A stretch of 64,000 nt of DNA from Pseudomonadota bacterium (GTDB lineage Bacteria; Pseudomonadota; Gammaproteobacteria; Burkholderiales; Burkholderiaceae_C), in assembly GCA_021819435.1 (NCBI GenBank), contig JAKARB010000005.1, positions 62,001 through 126,000 of the forward strand, in the 5' to 3' direction. Positions 1-9,818 of the stretch are shown here, in pieces; the stretch's first letter is position 1, and every line of letters starts with the position of its first letter. The notes under the pieces were generated by a model that was not told the origin of the DNA, searched no databases, and saw nothing but the letters and a program-made list of their open reading frames with translations. Position numbers and translations under genes: made by a program.

Positions 1-1
1 C

Positions 2-52
2 TACACCACGGGCACCTGCCTCAACGTGGACGGCGGTTACCTGCTGGCCTGA
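2..52 (+). CDS. C-terminal end of an SDR-family oxidoreductase (partial)
   Basis: Only the last 16 codons are inside the window. They read YTTGTCLNVDGGYLLA and stop at TGA. A short stretch ending in a V-D-G-G motif is the usual end of classical short-chain dehydrogenases/reductases such as FabG-like enzymes, which use NAD(P)H with a Rossmann fold. The substrate cannot be inferred. The gene converges on the DUF72 gene that follows. Confidence 0.6.
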   Translation, partial: YTTGTCLNVDGGYLLA

Positions 53-142
53 TGTGTGGGGCGGCAGGGGGCGAAGCGGCCTCTGCACCGGAGCCCCTCG
101 CGCTTGCATCGGTCTGGGCGGCCAGGGGGCAGCCATGCCCCG

Positions 143-1240
143 TCACGCTGCCTGCGGGGCCTCCCACTGCGCCACGATCTCCTGCGCCAGCAAGGCCACG
201 GAGAGTGGCGCACAGCCCTCGGCCTTGTTGCTGATGGACACGTGCACGGGCAGGCCGGCGCGGGCCGTGGCCACGGCGACGCGCGCCAGGGTTTGCCGCG
301 TCTGCGGGTCGGCATCCTGGATGTGGTCGAACGGCGCGTACATGGCCCTTGCGGCTTCGTAGCCATGCGCGCCATGGCGGCGGTGCAGGTTCCAGCGGCA
401 CACCAGCGGCCCGGGCCACAGGCTGCGCAGCATCGGCAACTGGTCTTCGATGGGTGGCATGCGGGCGTGGAGGCCCAGGCAATAGCTGTGGCCCGTCCGC
501 TTGAGCACCTGCGCCAGTTCGGGGCTCACCAAGGCGTGGTCGCGCACCTCGACGGCGATGACCGCGCCCGGGATGCTGGCTTGCAGCGCTGGCATCTGGC
601 CGAGCAGGTGTTCCAACTGATTCATCAAACGGCTGGGCTGGCGCAACCAGTCGTTGGGCAAGGGGCTGAGTTGGAAGACGAGCGCGCCGACCTTGTGGCC
701 CAGGCCCTGGGTCGCCGGCTCGATGAATTCGCGCAGCGCCAGCGCCGGGTCCAGGAACAGCGGGTTGTGGGCCTTGCCTCGGCCCGATTCATCGCGGATC
801 AGGGCGTCGCTCACCGAGGCCGGCGCCTTGACGATGAAGCGGAAGCCATCGGGCACCTGCGAGGCGTAGGTGGTGTACTGGCCCACGCTGAGCGGCTGGT
901 AGAACGAGCGGTCGATGCTGACCGTGCGCATCAAGGGATGCTGGCTGTAGGCGGTCAAGCCGTCCTTGGCCAGGCGGCGCTCGTTGAGCTCGTCGGCCCA
1001 GATCAGGCCCTGCCAGCCAGGGTAGCTCCACGACGAGGTGCCCAGGCGCACTTGCTCGGGCAGGCGGCTGGCCAGGTCGATGTGTTCGGGCAGTGCGGGG
1101 GCAGGGGTGAGTTGCCCTGGCAGCCGGGGAGATCGGGACGCTTTGGGTTCCCTGGGCGCACGGCTGGCCCGCGAAGGTGTTTCATGCGGCAGGGCCGGCT
1201 CGCCGCCGAACAGGTCGTCCTGCATGCCCGGCGGCGTCAT
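143..1240 (-). CDS. DUF72 (YecE-like) domain protein
   Basis: The 365-residue protein matches the DUF72/YecE family, a TIM-barrel-like fold whose biochemical role is not established. Recognisable features are the family-typical start of the domain after residue 65 (VRLGTSSWSYPGW), the RFIVKAP stretch and the closing VSISNKAEGCAPLS segment. The first 60 residues, rich in Pro, Arg and Ala, precede the domain and are probably disordered. The gene starts 7 bp after the cysE stop on the same strand, so it is probably co-transcribed as the last gene of trmJ-cysE-DUF72. The family assignment is fairly firm; the function is unknown. Confidence 0.85.
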   Translation of the reverse strand: MTPPGMQDDLFGGEPALPHETPSRASRAPREPKASRSPRLPGQLTPAPALPEHIDLASRLPEQVRLGTSSWSYPGWQGLIWADELNERRLAKDGLTAYSQHPLMRTVSIDRSFYQPLSVGQYTTYASQVPDGFRFIVKAPASVSDALIRDESGRGKAHNPLFLDPALALREFIEPATQGLGHKVGALVFQLSPLPNDWLRQPSRLMNQLEHLLGQMPALQASIPGAVIAVEVRDHALVSPELAQVLKRTGHSYCLGLHARMPPIEDQLPMLRSLWPGPLVCRWNLHRRHGAHGYEAARAMYAPFDHIQDADPQTRQTLARVAVATARAGLPVHVSISNKAEGCAPLSVALLAQEIVAQWEAPQAA

Positions 1241-1247
1241 GGCGGGC

Positions 1248-2048
1248 TCACTTCACCAGGCGGTTGAGCTCGTCGGCGTCGAAGGCCTCGGTCTTCTGGG
1301 CGTCTTGAGGCATGCAGTCGCGGCCGAGTTCGCTCTGGGCGCAGGCGGCGAGCTTTTCAACCGCCTGCCACAGCAGCGCGATCTGGTGCTCGTGGCCCGA
1401 TGCGTGGTCGATCAGGCCCCGCAGCGCCTGCGACAGCGGGTCGTCGCCCTCGGTCACGCCGTAGGCCGAGAAGCCCATGCGGGCGGCCACGGCCTCGCGC
1501 TCGGCCTGCTTCTCGTCAAGCACCTGCTTCTTGGCGACGATGATGCGCGCCGGGTTGCCCACGGCGGTGGCGCCATCCGGCACGGGCTTGGTGACCACGG
1601 CGTTCGAGCCCACGCGGGCGCCGTCGCCCACGGTGAAGCCGCCGAGCACTTGCGCGTTCGCCCCGACGATCACGCCACGGCCCAGCGTGGGGTGGCGCTT
1701 GGCGCCGCGCGACAGCGATGTGCCGCCCAGGGTCACGCCCTGGTAGATGGTGCAGTCGTCGCCGATCTCAGCGGTTTCACCCACCACCACGCCCATGCCA
1801 TGGTCGATGAACACGCGGCGGCCCACGCGGGCGCCGGGGTGGATCTCGATGCCCGTGAAAAATCGCCCCCAGTGCGAGATCCAACGGCCCAGCCACTTCA
1901 GGCCATGCGTCCAGCACCAATGCGCGCAGCGGTGCATGGCCAGGGCGTGGAGACCGGGGTAGCAGGTCAGGACCTCCCAGGCCGAGCGGGCGGCGGGGTC
2001 ACGCTCCAGGATGCAGGCGATGTCTTCGCGCAGGCGGGCAAACAGCAT
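1248..2048 (-). CDS. cysE: Serine O-acetyltransferase
   Basis: CysE transfers acetyl from acetyl-CoA to L-serine, giving O-acetylserine, the first committed step of cysteine synthesis in the cytoplasm. The 266-residue protein has the N-terminal helical region followed by a left-handed beta-helix of hexapeptide repeats. Family stretches such as [19 protein letters not shown] and [18 protein letters not shown] are visible, including the catalytic DHG histidine. The C-terminal tail is longer than the short Ile-ending tail that docks to CysK in E. coli, so that interaction may not be conserved. The gene lies between trmJ (87 bp upstream) and the DUF72 gene (7 bp downstream). Confidence 0.93.
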   Translation of the reverse strand: MLFARLREDIACILERDPAARSAWEVLTCYPGLHALAMHRCAHWCWTHGLKWLGRWISHWGRFFTGIEIHPGARVGRRVFIDHGMGVVVGETAEIGDDCTIYQGVTLGGTSLSRGAKRHPTLGRGVIVGANAQVLGGFTVGDGARVGSNAVVTKPVPDGATAVGNPARIIVAKKQVLDEKQAEREAVAARMGFSAYGVTEGDDPLSQALRGLIDHASGHEHQIALLWQAVEKLAACAQSELGRDCMPQDAQKTEAFDADELNRLVK

Positions 2049-2135
2049 GAAAGGAATGAGCTTGGGCGTTTTTCGTTTGAGTGAAGAAGTGTAGCCGTGG
2101 GGTCAAAACCTGGCCTGGCGTCGGGACGGACGGAT

Positions 2136-2888
2136 TCAGCGCTGGCTGCGTTCGATGATGGCCTTGGCGATGCCGCGCAGGATGTGGATGTCTTCTTGCC
2201 GGAGTTCGGCGCGGTTGAAGAGTTGGTTGAGCCGGGGCATGAGCTTCTTGGGCGCGGCCGGGTCGAGGAAGCCGAGCGCAACCAGCGCCTGCTCGAGGTG
2301 GCCGAGCATGCCTTGCACCGCCTCGCCGCCGGCCAGGTCGGCATCTGGCGTGCGGGCCTCGACCGGGAAGCCGCCCAGCGCCATGCGCCACTCGTAGCTC
2401 AGCAACTGCACGGCCTGCGATAGGTTGAGCGAGCCGTAGTCGGGGTTGGTGGGGATGCTGACGACGGCATGGCAGCGGTAGACGTCTTCGTTGGCCATGC
2501 CGTGCCGCTCGCTGCCGAAGACGAAACCGATCTTGTGGCCCTGGGCGGTGCGGGCGCGTGCCAGCTCCGCCAGGCCCTCGCGCGGAGCCAGCGTGGGTGG
2601 GCCGAAATCACGGGGCGTCATGGCCGTGCCGATGGCGTAATTCACGCCGTCGAGAGCTTCGGCCAGCGTGTCGACGATGCGCGCGCGAACCAGGATGTCG
2701 GCTGCGCCGCTGGCCATGGCCACGGTCTCTTCCTGGCTCAGCACGTCGGCGAATCGCGGGCGTACCAGCACCAGGTCGGAAAAACCCATGACCTTCATCG
2801 CCCGGGCCGTCGCCCCCACGTTGCCGGGGTGGCTGGTGCCGATCAGGATGAAGCGGGTGGGGTCGGCGGGCTGGGAAGCGTTGGACAT
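2136..2888 (-). CDS. trmJ: tRNA (cytidine/uridine-2'-O-)-methyltransferase TrmJ
   Basis: TrmJ is a SPOUT-class methyltransferase that uses SAM to methylate the ribose 2'-OH of position 32 in tRNAs. The 250-residue protein starts at MSNAS, the only Met before the domain. The RFILIGTSHPGNVGATARA opening and the FVFGSERHGMANED and IPTNPDYGSLNLSQAV motifs are the conserved knot segments. A C-terminal helical extension follows from about residue 165. The gene is divergent from suhB, a neighbourhood frequently seen in beta-proteobacteria, and heads a minus-strand group with cysE. Confidence 0.93.
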   Translation of the reverse strand: MSNASQPADPTRFILIGTSHPGNVGATARAMKVMGFSDLVLVRPRFADVLSQEETVAMASGAADILVRARIVDTLAEALDGVNYAIGTAMTPRDFGPPTLAPREGLAELARARTAQGHKIGFVFGSERHGMANEDVYRCHAVVSIPTNPDYGSLNLSQAVQLLSYEWRMALGGFPVEARTPDADLAGGEAVQGMLGHLEQALVALGFLDPAAPKKLMPRLNQLFNRAELRQEDIHILRGIAKAIIERSQR

Positions 2889-2950
2889 GTGGATGCCTGG
2901 GCAGGCCTGAGGTAACGAGGGCAGGGGGTGCAAAAAACGGCGCACTTCGA

Positions 2951-2966
2951 TAGAATCGCCGATTCT
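2951..2966 (+). promoter_or_regulatory. Candidate suhB -10 element inside a 15-bp palindrome
   Basis: TAGAAT (2951-2956) resembles a sigma-70 -10 hexamer and overlaps the palindrome AGAATCG-C-CGATTCT (2952-2966). It lies between the divergent trmJ and suhB starts. No convincing -35 hexamer is visible at 17 bp, so this is a weak promoter prediction. Confidence 0.35.
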
Positions 2967-3008
2967 CTTCGTTCTTTGATCATCGCTGCGCCCCTTTTGT
3001 CGACCGGG

Positions 3009-3028
3009 CCCCCGCCATGTGGTGGGGG
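3009..3028 (+). promoter_or_regulatory. Hairpin in the suhB 5' leader
   Basis: CCCCCGCC and GGTGGGGG form an 8-bp stem (one G-U pair) around the loop ATGT. It ends 41 nt before the suhB start codon and has no T-run after it, so it is a leader structure and not an intrinsic terminator. Any regulatory role is speculative. Confidence 0.35.
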
Positions 3029-3069
3029 AGCGTTGCCGGTCGGCTTCGACTTTTTCAGACGGTTCACCC

Positions 3070-4086
3070 ATGTCTCAAGCCCTGCATCCCATGCTCAACA
3101 TCGCCATCAAAGCCGCGCGCGCGGCCGGGGCGATCATCAACCGGGCTTCGCTCGACATCGAGCGCGTGACGGTCACCGCCAAGTCGCACAACGACTTCGT
3201 CACCGAAGTCGACCAGGCAGCAGAACAGGCGATCATCGACATCATCCGCGAGGCCTACCCGGGCCACGCCATCCTCGCCGAAGAGTCCGGCCGCACGCAG
3301 GGCGCCAAGCACTCCGACTTCGTCTGGATCATCGATCCGCTCGACGGCACCACCAATTTCATCCACGGCTTCCCCGTCTATGCGGTGTCCATCGCGCTGG
3401 CGTGGCGCGGCCAGGTGCAACAGGCCGTGGTTTACGACCCGAGCCGCAACGACCTGTTCTACGCCTCGAAGGGCAAGGGCGCTTACCTCAACGACCGCCG
3501 CATCCGTGTCTCCAAGCGCACGCGCATGCTCGAAGCCCTGATCGGCACGGGCTTCCCCTTCCGCAAGGGCGACAACTTCCAGCGCTACCTGAAGATGTTC
3601 GAGGATGTCATGGTGCAGTGCGCCGGCGTGCGTCGCCCGGGTGCCGCCTCGCTGGACCTGTGCTACGTGGCCGCCGGCTATTACGATGGTTTCTTCGAAA
3701 CCGGTCTGAGCCCCTGGGACGTGGCCGCCGGTTCGCTGATGATCACCGAGGCCGGCGGCCTGGTGGGCAACTTCACCGGCGAGCCCGATTTCCTTTACCA
3801 GCGCGAGATCGTGGCCGGTACGCCGCGTATCTACGGGCAACTGGTCAAGACCCTGGCGCCTTACACCCGCGTGATCGCCGAAGCCCCCACCGAGGATGCC
3901 GATGCGGGCGATGCAGCCGATGAGGTGCTCGGTGCGCTGCGCGCCGCCGAGGGTGTCCCGGCTGAAGAAGCCCAGCCGCCCGAAGCCCCCAAGCGCCGGC
4001 GCATCACCGCAGCGGCGAAGGCTGCCGAGGTGGCAGAGGACAGCGGCAACCGCCGCCCCAAGCGAGGCGACGACGCGCCTTTCTGA
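3070..4086 (+). CDS. suhB: Inositol monophosphatase family protein SuhB
   Basis: SuhB hydrolyses inositol-1-phosphate in a Mg-dependent way and in E. coli also acts in rRNA transcription antitermination. The catalytic metal-binding motifs are clear: [17 protein letters not shown] near residue 92 and [17 protein letters not shown] near residue 215. The 338-residue protein is about 70 residues longer than E. coli SuhB (267). The extra part is a C-terminal tail rich in Ala, Glu, Pro and Arg/Lys, containing [10 protein letters not shown] and ending in KRGDDAPF. The start is [10 protein letters not shown]; an upstream in-frame Met at 3019 lies inside a hairpin region and is less likely. Confidence 0.92.
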   Translation: MSQALHPMLNIAIKAARAAGAIINRASLDIERVTVTAKSHNDFVTEVDQAAEQAIIDIIREAYPGHAILAEESGRTQGAKHSDFVWIIDPLDGTTNFIHGFPVYAVSIALAWRGQVQQAVVYDPSRNDLFYASKGKGAYLNDRRIRVSKRTRMLEALIGTGFPFRKGDNFQRYLKMFEDVMVQCAGVRRPGAASLDLCYVAAGYYDGFFETGLSPWDVAAGSLMITEAGGLVGNFTGEPDFLYQREIVAGTPRIYGQLVKTLAPYTRVIAEAPTEDADAGDAADEVLGALRAAEGVPAEEAQPPEAPKRRRITAAAKAAEVAEDSGNRRPKRGDDAPF

Positions 4087-4112
4087 CCCACATCCCTCGC
4101 TGAGTTTGGGGC

Positions 4113-5411
4113 ATGGACAACAGGGCCCCGTTGAACGGTGTCCTTGCCATGATCCTCAACCGCGATTCATCTCCCTGTCTTGGCCGCGACCCGGCCAGCC
4201 GTCACGCGCCCCAGCGCCTTCGCGTCACAACTCGGGCCTGCATCGCCACGTCGCTCGCGCTGATTGGGAGTGCAGTCGCACCCATCGCGCTGGCGCAATC
4301 CACGCCGCCATCCCTTGAAAAGCTGCCTCGGGTGGTCAAGGAAGCCGCAGCCTGCGCCGGCATCGCGGATGCCACCGAGCGCTTGGCCTGCTATGACGAT
4401 TGGGCGGCCTCGCAGCCCGCTGCGGCGGCCCTGAAGCCGGCCGAAGTCAGCACGGTGCCGGCCGAACCCGTCGCCTCGCCTGATGGTGCGCCAGCCGGGC
4501 AGGGGCTGAAAGTGGCCCTGGCTCAGCAGCAGGGTGAGACGGCCGATGGTTGCCACAACCCTGCGCGAACCGAACTCTCGCGTTTCTGGGAACTCGAAGA
4601 TGGCAGCGATTGCGGCACCTTCCGCATGCGCGGTTACCGCCCACTGACCGCTTCGTTCGCGATGGCCGACTACGTAGACCGGCAGCCGACATCTCCGTCC
4701 GAGGGGCGTTCATCCACCTCGCCCACGGCATACCGGCAGGCCGAGAACCGCATCCAGCTCTCGGTGCGCACGAAGCTGGCCCAGGGCCTGTTCGTGCACG
4801 GTGAAGACTCGCGCCGCGACTCGCTGTGGTTCGCTTATTCGCAGCAGTCCTACTGGCAGCTTTTCTCGGGGCGCATCTCCAGGCCGTTTCGCACCACCGA
4901 CCACGAGCCTGAGCTGATCTACGTCTACCCCAACGACTGGTGGCTGCCTGGTGGCTGGCGTTGGCGCATGTCCGGCCTGGGCCTGGTGCATCAATCCAAC
5001 GGCCAGTCGCTGCCGCTGTCGCGCAGCTGGAACCGCGTCTACGTGATGGGCTCGGCCGAGCTGGGCAACCGCTGGCAATTGCAGGCCAAGGTTTGGCAGC
5101 GGGTGCGTGAGTCGCACGAGAGCGACGACAACCCGGGCATCGCCAACTACATCGGGCGTGCCGAGTTGAGGGCGGCCTGGAACATGGACGCCGATCACAC
5201 TTTCGCGCTGACCGTGCGCCATAGCCTCACTGAAACCGCTCGCGGTTCAGTGCGCCTGGAATGGCTGCGCACCCTGGGTGATTACCGCTTCGGGCTCAAG
5301 AGCAACCTGCGCTTGCACACCCAGCTCTTCAGCGGCTACGGTGACAGCCTGATCGATTACAACCGCCGCCGCACGGTGTTCAGCGTGGGCTTCTCGCTGC
5401 TGGACTTCTGA
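4113..5411 (+). CDS. pldA: Outer membrane phospholipase A (OMPLA family)
   Basis: This is an outer membrane beta-barrel that hydrolyses phospholipids reaching the outer leaflet. The catalytic arrangement of E. coli PldA (His142, Ser144, Asn156) is reproduced with identical spacing as H293, S295 and N307, in HQSNG and SRSWNR. The N-terminus carries a signal peptide with a hydrophobic core (ATSLALIGSAVAPIALA) cleaved before Gln at about residue 62. An alternative start at 4149 would shorten the long n-region. Between signal and barrel is an Ala/Pro-rich stretch with a CAGIADATERLACYDDWA element, seen in many Burkholderiales envelope proteins. The protein ends in Phe, as expected for barrel assembly. 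Confidence 0.88.
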   Translation: MDNRAPLNGVLAMILNRDSSPCLGRDPASRHAPQRLRVTTRACIATSLALIGSAVAPIALAQSTPPSLEKLPRVVKEAAACAGIADATERLACYDDWAASQPAAAALKPAEVSTVPAEPVASPDGAPAGQGLKVALAQQQGETADGCHNPARTELSRFWELEDGSDCGTFRMRGYRPLTASFAMADYVDRQPTSPSEGRSSTSPTAYRQAENRIQLSVRTKLAQGLFVHGEDSRRDSLWFAYSQQSYWQLFSGRISRPFRTTDHEPELIYVYPNDWWLPGGWRWRMSGLGLVHQSNGQSLPLSRSWNRVYVMGSAELGNRWQLQAKVWQRVRESHESDDNPGIANYIGRAELRAAWNMDADHTFALTVRHSLTETARGSVRLEWLRTLGDYRFGLKSNLRLHTQLFSGYGDSLIDYNRRRTVFSVGFSLLDF

Positions 5412-5453
5412 GTCTGGCGGGCGGGCGAGCGAAGTGGTGCGTCACGGCCCGCC

Positions 5454-6998
5454 TCAGCGCACGGTCTTGACGCGCTGGCCGACCGTGGGGGCGGTGCTGG
5501 CGCCGCCCGAGCCCTTTTCGCCGTAAGCGCTGTTCATCAGCTTCAGGCGGGCTTCGGCTTGCGGGTCCACGCCGTTGAGAGTCGATTGCCGGGCCAGCTC
5601 CGAAAAGCCGCCTTTGGGCATGGCCACGGTGCGGATCACCCAGGGCTGCGCGGCCTGGCGGTCGGCGGCGGTGAGCTCCCGGAAGCTGCCTTCGGCTTCC
5701 TGAAGGCCGGGCAGGGCGCGCTGCAAGGCCTGGGCGTTTTGTCCTGCGTAGCGCATCAAGTAACGCTTGCCGCCCGGGCCGTCGACCACCGTCAACGTCG
5801 CCTGGACCGATTGCCCCTGCGCGTTGCGCACGGTGCCGGTGAAGTGCGTTGCCGAGAAACCATGCAGTTGGCGCTTTTCCGTGCGGCCTTCGACGCGGTT
5901 CTGATCGGCCTTGAGCAACTGACGGATGATGGTCTCGTGGCTCATGCCCCGGGCTTGCTCGGGAAGCAGCTTGATGACCAAGCCGGCGTCGCCTGCTTCG
6001 TTGATCACGCTGATGGCGTCTTTGCCATTGACGATGCGCCAGCCGCTCGGTGCGCTGAGCGCTAGCCCCAGGGGCTCGTGATAGAAGTTGCGCCCGCGCA
6101 CGACGCCCTGTGCGCGGCTGTCGCCGAAGGTCATGCCGTCGATCGCCTGCAGGTAGCGCTCCCGGCCGTCTTCGACGTAGCGGCCCTGGTAGAGCGCAGC
6201 ATCGGCGCGGATGTCTGCCAGGCGCTGGTCGTTGCTGGGGTGCGAGGCCAGCCAGTTGTTGCCGCTCTGCACGGGGCGTCCGGCGGCGCGCGCTGCTTCG
6301 GCGGCCAGTTGCTCCTGGTTCTTGAGCAGCGCGATCACGTCGATCATGTTGCGCGGGTCGTAATGTGTGCGCGACAGGTACTCCGCCCCCAGCCGGTCGG
6401 CCTGCGACTCCTGCTCGCGGCTGTAGGAGGCGATGTAGCCCGCAGCGGCGGTTTGCGAGACCTGCCCCGCGATGTCGGTGGCGCCGCGCAGCCCCTGGCT
6501 TTCAAGAACCGCCCCCAGGATGGTCGCGGCCAGCACCCCGAAGCCGGCGGTCTGCTGGCGGGTGGCGCGCTGCGCGCCATGTCGGGCCGTCACGTGGCCG
6601 ATCTCGTGGCCCATGACACCCGCCAACTCGGCCTCGTTGTCGAGGTAGGCCATGATGCCGCGTGTCACGTAGACATAGCCGCCCGGCAGCGCGAAGGCAT
6701 TGATCTCGGGGCTGTCGAGCACGGTGAAAGTCCATTGCAGGTGGGCGCGATGGGATTCAGCCGCGAGCTTCTGCCCGACGCTGTTGACGTAAGCCTGCAG
6801 CTTGGGGTTGTCGTAGACGCCCTCGTCCTGGATCACCTGCTTGCGCGCCTTGGCACCCTCGGCGATCTCGGTGGGCTCGTCCATCACGGTCCGTTCGGCC
6901 TCGCCGGTGACGGGGTTGATGACGGTGGTGCCGCAGGCGCTCAAGGTCAGCAGGGTGGCGGCCGTCAGGCTGGCGAGCAGGTGGCGATGGCGGGTCAT
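5454..6998 (-). CDS. M48-family zinc metalloprotease, lipoprotein
   Basis: The 514-residue protein is a periplasmic Ste24-type protease like E. coli BepA/LoiP, which degrade or help assemble outer membrane proteins. The N-terminus has a lipoprotein signal with lipobox LSAC, so Cys22 would be lipidated. The zinc site is H131-E-x-x-H135, with third ligand E197 in [12 protein letters not shown]. The C-terminal 200 residues form a domain that I cannot name beyond similarity to other long M48 lipoproteins. The start MTRHRH was chosen because it directly precedes the hydrophobic signal segment; the frame stays open far upstream, but only as a mutS antisense shadow. It is transcribed divergently from mutS. 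Confidence 0.88.
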   Translation of the reverse strand: MTRHRHLLASLTAATLLTLSACGTTVINPVTGEAERTVMDEPTEIAEGAKARKQVIQDEGVYDNPKLQAYVNSVGQKLAAESHRAHLQWTFTVLDSPEINAFALPGGYVYVTRGIMAYLDNEAELAGVMGHEIGHVTARHGAQRATRQQTAGFGVLAATILGAVLESQGLRGATDIAGQVSQTAAAGYIASYSREQESQADRLGAEYLSRTHYDPRNMIDVIALLKNQEQLAAEAARAAGRPVQSGNNWLASHPSNDQRLADIRADAALYQGRYVEDGRERYLQAIDGMTFGDSRAQGVVRGRNFYHEPLGLALSAPSGWRIVNGKDAISVINEAGDAGLVIKLLPEQARGMSHETIIRQLLKADQNRVEGRTEKRQLHGFSATHFTGTVRNAQGQSVQATLTVVDGPGGKRYLMRYAGQNAQALQRALPGLQEAEGSFRELTAADRQAAQPWVIRTVAMPKGGFSELARQSTLNGVDPQAEARLKLMNSAYGEKGSGGASTAPTVGQRVKTVR

Positions 6999-7058
6999 GT
7001 CGTTGTTCTGATTCAGGAGGAGCGGGAGCCTGGCGGGCCTGGCCGGTACACTCTCGCC

Positions 7059-7073
7059 CCTGGGCTGCCCAGG
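7059..7073. repeat. 15-bp palindrome in the mutS leader
   Basis: CCTGGGC-T-GCCCAGG is a perfect 7-bp inverted repeat around one base. It lies 15 bp before the mutS start, in the divergent region between mutS and the M48 protease gene. It may be an operator; the center of one base makes an RNA hairpin unlikely. Confidence 0.3.
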
Positions 7074-7088
7074 CGCCCAGCTACATCC

Positions 7089-9818
7089 ATGGACACCGCA
7101 CGCACCCCCTCCGCTCCGAGTGACTTCGCCGGCCACACGCCGATGATGCAGCAATATCTTCGCATCAAAGCGGAGCACCCGGACACGCTCGTCTTCTACC
7201 GGATGGGCGACTTCTACGAGCTCTTCTTCGACGACGCCCGCAAAGCCAACCGCCTCATCGACATCACCCTGACCGTGCGCGGCCAGTCCAATGGCGAGCC
7301 GGTGGTGATGGCCGGGGTGCCGGTGCACGCGGTCGAAACCTACCTGGCCAAGCTGATCCGCCTGGGCGAGTCGGTGGCGATCTGCGAGCAGGTGGGCGAG
7401 GTTGGCGCCAGCAAGGGGCCTGTGGAGCGCAAGGTGGTGCGCGTGGTCACGCCGGGCACGCTGATCGACACCGAGTTGTTGTCCGAGCGCGCCGATGCGT
7501 TGCTGCTGGCCGTGGTGATGGACAAGCGCGGCCGCCACGCCGAAGACAAGGTGCCCTGCGCCCTGGCTTGGCTGGGTTTGTCCAGCGGCAAGCTGGGCCT
7601 GACCGAATGCAGCGCGGCCGAGCTGGCCGGCTGGCTGGCCCGCTTGCAGCCGGCCGAGATCCTCTACGACCGCGAACGCGTGCCCCCGGCGATCGCCACG
7701 CTGCTGAGCGCGTCGCAAAAGGGCGTGGCGCTGACCAGCCGCCCCACCTGGCAGTTCGACCCCGGCCTGGGCCTGCGCAAGTTGTGCGAGCAGCTCAAGG
7801 TGCAGCACCTGCAAAGCTGGGGCGCGCAGGAGATGCTTTTGGCGCACGCCGCCGGCGCGGCGCTCTTGAGCTACGCCGAGCACACGCAGGGCAGGGCGCT
7901 GTCGCACGTGGCCTCGCTGGAGGTGCCGCGCAGTTCCGAACTGCTCGACCTGCCGCCCGCTACTTTGCGCAACCTGGAGCTGGTGCAGACCCTGCGCGGA
8001 GAAGACACGCCCACGCTGCTCTCGCTCATCGACACCTGCCGCACAGGCATGGGCAGCCGGGGCCTGCGCCAATGGCTGACCCAACCGCTGCGTGATCGCA
8101 CCGTGGCCCGAGCCCGCCAGGACGCCATCGCCACGTTGCTGTCGCCGCCCCAGGCGTCGCAAGGCTTCGACGCCATCCGCGAGGCGTTGCGCCACATGAG
8201 CGACGTCGAGCGCATCAACGCCCGCATCGCGCTGCGCCAGGTGCGTCCGCGCGAACTCGCCGGCCTGCGCGACACCTTGCTGGGCCTGCCCGCGCTGCTG
8301 GCCAAGGTGCCTAACGAAAGCACCTTGCTGCAGCAGGTGAGATCGGCCCTGTCGCCCGATCCGGCCGTGGCCGCACGCCTGCAAGCCACGCTGCTGGAAA
8401 CGCCTGCGGTGCTGTTGCGCGACGGCGGCGTCATCGCCGAAGGCTTCGATGCCGACCTCGACGAGCTGCGCGCCATCTCGCTGAACTGCGACGCCTTCCT
8501 GCTCGACCTCGAAGCCCGCGAGCGCGCCCGCACCAACATCCCGAATCTGCGCGTGCAGTTCAACAAGGTGCACGGCTTCTACATCGAGGTCACGCAATCG
8601 CACGCCGACAAGGTGCCGCTCGACTACCAGCGCCGCCAGACGCTGAAAAACGCCGAGCGATACATCACGCCCGAGCTCAAGTCTTTCGAAGACAAGGCCC
8701 TGTCTGCGCAGGATCGCGCCCTGGCCCGCGAAAAAGCCATCTTCGAAGCCCTGATCGATTTCCTGCAAGACCACATCGCCACGCTGGGCGCGCTGGCCCG
8801 CGCCTTGTCGACGCTGGACGCCCTGGCCGCGCTGGCCGAGCGTGCTTCCACGCTGCGCTGGACCCGCCCCGAGTTCGTGCCCCATCCCTGCATCGAAATC
8901 GAGCAGGGCCGCCACCCGGTGGTCGAGGCCCGCCTCATGGAAACCAGCGGCGCTGCCTTCATCCCCAACGACTGCCGCCTGGATGCGAAGCGCCGCATGA
9001 TGATCGTGACCGGCCCCAACATGGGCGGTAAGTCGACCTTCATGCGCCAGGTGGCGCTCATCTCGGTGCTCGCGGCCATGGGCTCTTACGTTCCGGCCTC
9101 AGCCTGCCGCCTGGGCCCGATGGACGCGATCCACACCCGCATTGGCGCCGCCGACGACCTGGCCAACGCCCAGTCCACCTTCATGCTGGAGATGACCGAG
9201 GCCGCCGCCATCGTCCACGCCGCCACCGAACACTCGTTGGTGCTGATGGACGAAATCGGGCGGGGCACATCCACCTTCGATGGCCTGGCCCTGGCCGGCG
9301 CCATCGCTGGGCACCTTCATGACCGCAACCAGGCCTTCACGCTTTTCGCCACGCACTACTTCGAGCTGACCCGCCTGCCTGAGCGCCACCCGCGGGCGCT
9401 CAACGTGCACGTGGGCGTGGCCGAGTCGGGCGATGACATCGTCTTCCTGCACGAGCTGCAGCACGGCCCGGCCAGCCGCAGCTACGGCGTGCAGGTGGCT
9501 CGGCTTGCGGGCATGCCCCATTCACTCATCCGCCAGGCCCGTGCCACACTCGAGTCTCTGGAGGCCCAGCAGCGTGCGTCCGAGCAGCAGATCGACCTTT
9601 TCACTGACCTTTCTGCCGACATGGGTGCGGCCGGTGGCGTTAACCTCGATCAGCTCGCAGAGGGTGCTCGCCAAGCAGCCCGGCCCGACAGCTTCGAGGC
9701 CTTGACCCCGACCGAGGCCCAGGCATTGAACCTGCTTGCCGCCATTGACCCCGATGCGCTCACCCCGCGTGAGGCCCTGGACGCCCTGTACAAACTGAAA
9801 TCGGTGATCTCGTCATGA
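7089..9818 (+). CDS. mutS: DNA mismatch repair protein MutS
   Basis: MutS recognises mismatches and small loops and recruits MutL in an ATP-dependent manner. The mismatch-reading Phe-x-Glu is visible as F42-Y-E44 in MGDFYELFF. The ATPase has Walker [10 protein letters not shown] starting near residue 642, Walker [13 protein letters not shown] and the FATHYFELT switch. The length of 909 is somewhat above the 853 of E. coli. The tail includes the ASEQQIDLF element that precedes the C-terminal tetramerisation region. The stop overlaps the start of the Anbu-type protease by 4 bp (ATGA), so translation is probably coupled. Confidence 0.97.
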   Translation: MDTARTPSAPSDFAGHTPMMQQYLRIKAEHPDTLVFYRMGDFYELFFDDARKANRLIDITLTVRGQSNGEPVVMAGVPVHAVETYLAKLIRLGESVAICEQVGEVGASKGPVERKVVRVVTPGTLIDTELLSERADALLLAVVMDKRGRHAEDKVPCALAWLGLSSGKLGLTECSAAELAGWLARLQPAEILYDRERVPPAIATLLSASQKGVALTSRPTWQFDPGLGLRKLCEQLKVQHLQSWGAQEMLLAHAAGAALLSYAEHTQGRALSHVASLEVPRSSELLDLPPATLRNLELVQTLRGEDTPTLLSLIDTCRTGMGSRGLRQWLTQPLRDRTVARARQDAIATLLSPPQASQGFDAIREALRHMSDVERINARIALRQVRPRELAGLRDTLLGLPALLAKVPNESTLLQQVRSALSPDPAVAARLQATLLETPAVLLRDGGVIAEGFDADLDELRAISLNCDAFLLDLEARERARTNIPNLRVQFNKVHGFYIEVTQSHADKVPLDYQRRQTLKNAERYITPELKSFEDKALSAQDRALAREKAIFEALIDFLQDHIATLGALARALSTLDALAALAERASTLRWTRPEFVPHPCIEIEQGRHPVVEARLMETSGAAFIPNDCRLDAKRRMMIVTGPNMGGKSTFMRQVALISVLAAMGSYVPASACRLGPMDAIHTRIGAADDLANAQSTFMLEMTEAAAIVHAATEHSLVLMDEIGRGTSTFDGLALAGAIAGHLHDRNQAFTLFATHYFELTRLPERHPRALNVHVGVAESGDDIVFLHELQHGPASRSYGVQVARLAGMPHSLIRQARATLESLEAQQRASEQQIDLFTDLSADMGAAGGVNLDQLAEGARQAARPDSFEALTPTEAQALNLLAAIDPDALTPREALDALYKLKSVISS

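Noticed and set aside
7000..8915. Open extension of the M48 protease frame upstream of its signal peptide
   Set aside because: It is antisense to mutS, and the lipoprotein signal peptide begins at MTRHRH, so the real protein starts there.
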